A stretch of 8,617 nt of DNA. It comes from Thermogutta sp. (GTDB lineage: Bacteria > Planctomycetota > Planctomycetia > Pirellulales > Thermoguttaceae). Every line of letters begins with the position of its first letter. Position 1 is the stretch's first letter. This document shows, in pieces, positions 5,986 through 8,617 of the stretch. The DNA is taken from positions 1 to 8,617 of the forward strand of contig NZ_JACIYL010000110.1 in assembly GCF_014359955.1 (NCBI RefSeq), written 5' to 3'. The notes beneath the pieces were generated by a model, which was not told the DNA's origin, searched no databases, and saw only the letters and a list, made by a program, of their open reading frames with translations. A program made the position numbers and the translations under genes.

Positions 5986-6006
5986 CGCGGAGGTGGTGCC
6001 TCCGCG
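5986..6006 (+). promoter_or_regulatory. Perfect GC-rich hairpin in the leader of the radical SAM gene
   Basis: CGCGGAGG (5986-5993) and CCTCCGCG (5999-6006) form an 8-bp perfect stem with a TGGTG loop. It ends 36 bases before the start codon and lies downstream of the candidate promoter, so it would be in the mRNA leader. The 5' arm contains GGAGG, a ribosome-binding-like sequence held in the stem; other purine-rich tracts (GAGGAGGGG at 5974-5982 and GAGGGG at 6031-6036) flank it. There is no T-run after it, so it is not an intrinsic terminator. On the minus strand it lies upstream of the methyltransferase side. Confidence 0.45.
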
Positions 6007-6042
6007 TGAGGACTTTTCGAACGCAGAGATGAGGGGATGTCC

Positions 6043-7845
6043 ATGGCAATAAACCAGGAACTGAAAAATCTTGTGGTCCAGAGGATTCTGCCCAATGTCC
6101 AAACCCCCGCTCAGTATCTGGGGGGCGAATTGAACGCTGTGGTCAAAGATCACCGGACAGTCCGCGGTAGGGTGTGCCTGTGCCTGCCGGATATGTATTC
6201 CATTGGGATGAGCCATCACGGTCTCCAGGTTCTCTACGATGCGATGAACCGACGGAGCGATTGGGCGTGCGAGAGGGTTTTCGCTCCGGCGCGGGATATG
6301 GAGCAGAAATTACGTGAACTGGGCGTGCCTCTTTATTCGCTGGAAACGTTCACGGCGCTTTCACATTTTGACGTCGTGGGGTTTTCGCTCCAGTATGAAC
6401 TGTCCTACACCAATGTTCTGACAGTGCTCGATCTGGGTGGCATTCCGATCCGCGCCGAGGACCGCGACCTGGAGGATCCTCTGATCATTGCGGGAGGACC
6501 ATGCGCCCAGAACCCCGAGCCCATGAGTATGTTCATCGACCTCTTCGTCGTCGGAGATGGGGAGGAGAGTCTGCCCGCCGTGTGCGATGCCTGGCTGGAA
6601 GCCCGGTCCACAGCACGTTCCCGTGAGGAAGCCCTCTTGCTTTTAGCGCGGCAGTTTCCGTGGGCCTATGTTCCGCGTCTTTATCGCCGAGAAGTGCAAT
6701 CGGCAACAGGGCTTGGGGCTGTCTTTCCCCGTGAGGAGGCCGTGCCAGGGATGATTGTCCCCGCCATCCTGACGCAATTTGCGGAGTACCCACTGCCCCG
6801 GGCCCCCATAGTGCCCTATGTGGAGGTCGTTCAGGACCGTATTTCTTTGGAAATTATGCGTGGCTGCCCATGGCGGTGCCGGTTCTGCCAAAGCACCACG
6901 ATCAAACGCCCCCTGCGTTACAGACCCGTGGAGAAACTGGTCGAGGCCGCGTGGGAAGCGTACCGCAATACCGGCACCGGTGAGATCGCGCTGCTGTCGC
7001 TCTCATCCAGCGACTATCCCCTCTTCGATCAGCTTGTCCGCGCGCTCAAAAAGGTGTTCGACTCCTTACGCGTGACGATTTCCGTGCCCAGCCTCCGGGT
7101 GAACGAACAATTGCGGGTTGTTACCGAGCTTCTGTCGCCGGAAAGGCATTCGGGCTTGACCCTGGCGCCGGAGGTGGCCCTCGATGACATGCGCCAACAG
7201 ATCGGCAAACCGATCCGAAACGAGGACCTTATTGAGGGGTGTAAACGGGCATTTCAGAAGGGGTTTCAGCGGGTAAAATTGTACTTCTTGTGTGGCCTGC
7301 CGGGAGAGCGGGAGGCCGATCTGGCGGGGATTGTGGACCTCGCGGAGGAGATTTCCCGACTCGGTCGGTCGTATTTGGGCCGCCCCGCCACCGTTGTCGC
7401 CAATGTATCGAATTTCGTCCCCAAGCCGCACACTCCCTATCAGTGGCAGGCGATGCAGCGTCGCGAATATTTCGCAGCTGCCCACCAGTTCTTGCGCCGC
7501 CGATGTCGCATGCGGAGCGTGGAGATCAAATGCCACGCGATCGAGAGCAGTCTGGTGGAAGGGATGTTGACGCGGGGAGATTGGCGGATGGGCGAAGCGA
7601 TCGAGCTGGCCTGGCGAAGGGGAGCCCGATTTGACGGCTGGACGGACCAGTTTAACCCCCAAATTTGGTGGGAGACATTTCACGACCTGGACCTTTCCCC
7701 GGACCTATACATCCACCGATCTTGGGACACCGAAGCCCTACTGCCGTGGGACCACATCGCGATCCGGCAGGGGCGCTCTTATCTGGAACGGGAACATCAG
7801 CGGTCCACGGCGCAGCTCGTCCAGCTGGCCGGCACGCAAGCGTGA
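6043..7845 (+). CDS. Radical SAM protein, TIGR03960-like
   Basis: A 600-residue radical SAM enzyme of unknown reaction. The N-terminal part (about 26-200) is a Rossmann-like domain of the B12-binding type: GRVCLCLPDMYSIGMSHHGLQVLY, then FDVVGFSLQYELSYTNVL and PLIIAGGPCAQNPEP. The cobalamin DxHxxG motif appears as DMYSIG (50-55), with Tyr where the His ligand would be. The radical SAM domain starts near 265; C275, C279 and C282 in RGCPWRCRFCQ form the CxxxCxxC that binds the 4Fe-4S cluster. Later conserved stretches are LSLSSSDYPLF, TLAPEV, KLYFLCGLPGE and NFVPKPHTPYQW. These match the TIGR03960 family as I recall it, often linked to a DUF2344 (TIGR03936) partner, which is not visible here. 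ATG 6043 is preferred over ATG 6037 because GAGGGG lies 6 bases before it but directly abuts 6037. The gene diverges from the methyltransferase gene. Confidence 0.9.
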   Translation: MAINQELKNLVVQRILPNVQTPAQYLGGELNAVVKDHRTVRGRVCLCLPDMYSIGMSHHGLQVLYDAMNRRSDWACERVFAPARDMEQKLRELGVPLYSLETFTALSHFDVVGFSLQYELSYTNVLTVLDLGGIPIRAEDRDLEDPLIIAGGPCAQNPEPMSMFIDLFVVGDGEESLPAVCDAWLEARSTARSREEALLLLARQFPWAYVPRLYRREVQSATGLGAVFPREEAVPGMIVPAILTQFAEYPLPRAPIVPYVEVVQDRISLEIMRGCPWRCRFCQSTTIKRPLRYRPVEKLVEAAWEAYRNTGTGEIALLSLSSSDYPLFDQLVRALKKVFDSLRVTISVPSLRVNEQLRVVTELLSPERHSGLTLAPEVALDDMRQQIGKPIRNEDLIEGCKRAFQKGFQRVKLYFLCGLPGEREADLAGIVDLAEEISRLGRSYLGRPATVVANVSNFVPKPHTPYQWQAMQRREYFAAAHQFLRRRCRMRSVEIKCHAIESSLVEGMLTRGDWRMGEAIELAWRRGARFDGWTDQFNPQIWWETFHDLDLSPDLYIHRSWDTEALLPWDHIAIRQGRSYLEREHQRSTAQLVQLAGTQA

Positions 7846-7855
7846 GTACCGGCAA

Positions 7856-7898
7856 GACCCGCTACCACTTCCGTCGCGGCTTTTTCCCGAAGCGGGTC
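7856..7898 (+). repeat. Inverted repeat beyond the radical SAM stop codon
   Basis: GACCCGCT (7856-7863) and AGCGGGTC (7891-7898) are perfect 8-bp complements around 27 bases, 10 bp after the stop codon. The 10-bp palindrome CGGGTACCCG (7901-7910) follows directly. The T-run at 7881-7885 lies in the loop and not after the stem, so this is not a textbook terminator. It may still mark the transcript end or stabilise it. Confidence 0.3.
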
Positions 7899-7910
7899 CA
7901 CGGGTACCCG

Positions 7911-8027
7911 GCCACGCTACGCTGATCATTCTGGTGTAGTTTTTCAAACAGCGCGGTAAGATGGAGTTTATGGAATCGCGCTCGCCATAAGGGCTTGGCC
8001 GACTCCCGGTCAGCGACCCCCGCTGTG
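7911..8027. other. Non-coding part of the radical SAM-HAD gap
   Basis: No gene is supported here. The only start-stop frames on the plus strand are very short; one of nine codons begins at 7961. A T-run (7940-7945) and moderately AT-rich sequence near 7920-7975 could hold a promoter for the HAD gene, but no pair of boxes is convincing. Confidence 0.35.
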
Positions 8028-8087
8028 TTTGGGACACTCCAGCTTCGGCCCGGCGTATTCTCTGGGCGAGGACGTGCACGTCCCAAA
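8028..8087 (+). promoter_or_regulatory. Candidate structured leader of the HAD gene
   Basis: TTTGGGAC (8028-8035) and GTCCCAAA (8080-8087) are perfect 8-bp complements that would close a 44-base region containing GCCC/GGGC pairing. The 3' arm also forms part of a 14-bp perfect palindrome, GGACGTGCACGTCC (8070-8083), so the long helix and the local hairpin exclude each other. It ends 69 bases before the HAD start. It matches no riboswitch I know. As DNA the palindrome could instead be a regulator-binding site. Confidence 0.3.
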
Positions 8088-8156
8088 TGCAATCTTGCGC
8101 GATGGGATAGGGCAGAGCCGAGAAGGTTTTGCGTGGCACAAACATGAGGCAAGGCG

Positions 8157-8617
8157 GTGACAGCGAAGTTTCGATTGCTGGCGATTGACATTGATGGAAC
8201 GCTCGTCAACAGCACGGACGATGTGACCGAGCGGACCAGACAGGCCATTCAAGCGGCCATGGGCGCGGGGATAATCGTGGTCCTGGCTTCCGGGCGGCGC
8301 TACAGCCGGGTTGTCCCGATTGCCCAGGAGCTCGAACTTTCGACCCCGGTTGTAACCTCCAGTGGGGCGCTGATCAAGGAGACCCGAAACCACACGACGT
8401 TATGGCGGGCGGATTTCTCAGCCGGGCTTCTTCGCCGGGTGGCCCAGGTCGTCCGCGAGTCGGGTTTTCCCCTGGCGTTTTTGGGTGACACCTTCACCAA
8501 CGGCTTCGATTATTACGTGGATGCCCTTGGACCTACAAATGAGTACATGGAGCGCTATCTTGAGCTCAATCTTGGGTGTCATCGTTTTTGGAACGACTTC
8601 CAAAACCAACCACCGCC
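8157..8617 (+). CDS. HAD-superfamily hydrolase, Cof-like subfamily IIB, N-terminal part
   Basis: Probably a phosphatase acting on a small phosphorylated metabolite such as a sugar phosphate or nucleotide; Cof-type enzymes are often broad in substrate. About 153 residues are visible, and the gene runs off the right edge; full-length members have 260-290. LLAIDIDGTLVNS (7-19) holds HAD motif I with the nucleophile D11 and acid/base D13. VVLASGRRYSRV (41-52) holds motif II with S45. VTSSGALI, near residue 70, is typical of IIB proteins and leads into the cap domain that fills the rest of the visible part. The motif III lysine and motif IV aspartates lie beyond the window. The start is GTG 8157: an in-frame TGA lies four codons upstream, and GAGG is 7 bases before the GTG. 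The ATG at 8144 is out of frame. It follows the radical SAM gene on the same strand after 311 bp and may have its own promoter. Confidence 0.92.
   Translation, partial: MTAKFRLLAIDIDGTLVNSTDDVTERTRQAIQAAMGAGIIVVLASGRRYSRVVPIAQELELSTPVVTSSGALIKETRNHTTLWRADFSAGLLRRVAQVVRESGFPLAFLGDTFTNGFDYYVDALGPTNEYMERYLELNLGCHRFWNDFQNQPP

Noticed and set aside
7842..7925. A 27-codon ORF overlapping the radical SAM stop as GTGA
   Set aside because: The overlap suggests coupling, but there is no ribosome site, the product is short and basic, and I see no similarity to the DUF2344 partner expected in this position.
1..8617. CRISPR arrays, insertion sequences, integrases, defence genes, tRNA genes
   Set aside because: No regularly spaced direct repeats, transposase or integrase motifs, or cloverleaf-like sequence was seen. 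All well-supported genes are ordinary chromosomal ones.

Overview
The window looks like an ordinary chromosomal segment of a planctomycete. The clearest marker is an exported Cys/Pro-rich protein (minus strand, 4134-3325) whose C-terminus matches the TIGR03000 domain, a family known mainly from Planctomycetota. The exported isoaspartyl methyltransferase and the glycosyltransferase also resemble planctomycete versions. A thermophilic lineage of the Pirellulales/Thermogutta type would fit, but that placement is recall-based inference and was not computed. No mobile element, CRISPR array, tRNA or rRNA is visible.

Layout. Positions 1-3000 hold a minus-strand cluster transcribed right to left: a promoter near 2973-3000, a structured leader of about 270 nt, asd (2698-1688), truA (1611-745), and the N-terminal 200 residues of a GT-B glycosyltransferase (602 to beyond the left edge). 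Gaps are 76 bp and 142 bp. Positions 3241-4134 hold the secreted TIGR03000 protein and a textbook Rho-independent terminator behind it, which separates it from the asd unit. Positions 4436-5695 hold an exported protein-L-isoaspartate O-methyltransferase with an extra C-terminal beta-rich domain. It is preceded by a doubtful small ORF that overlaps its start codon as ATGA. At about 5953-6042 transcription diverges: on the plus strand a 600-residue radical SAM protein of the TIGR03960 type runs 6043-7845. A structured 311-bp gap follows, and then the 5' part of a Cof-type HAD phosphatase (8157 to beyond the right edge).

How the genes relate. asd makes aspartate semialdehyde for lysine/diaminopimelate, threonine and methionine synthesis. 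truA modifies the tRNA anticodon arm, and the glycosyltransferase probably acts in envelope or exopolysaccharide synthesis. They share an apparent transcription unit but no obvious pathway. The two exported proteins point to an envelope or periplasm role. The radical SAM and HAD genes are of unknown substrate.

Nothing in the window is a clear new multi-gene system. The most interesting signals are non-coding: an asd leader with nested and mutually exclusive long-range helices, a perfect hairpin just upstream of the radical SAM start, and a structured leader before the HAD gene. The domain architecture of the exported methyltransferase is also worth a second look.
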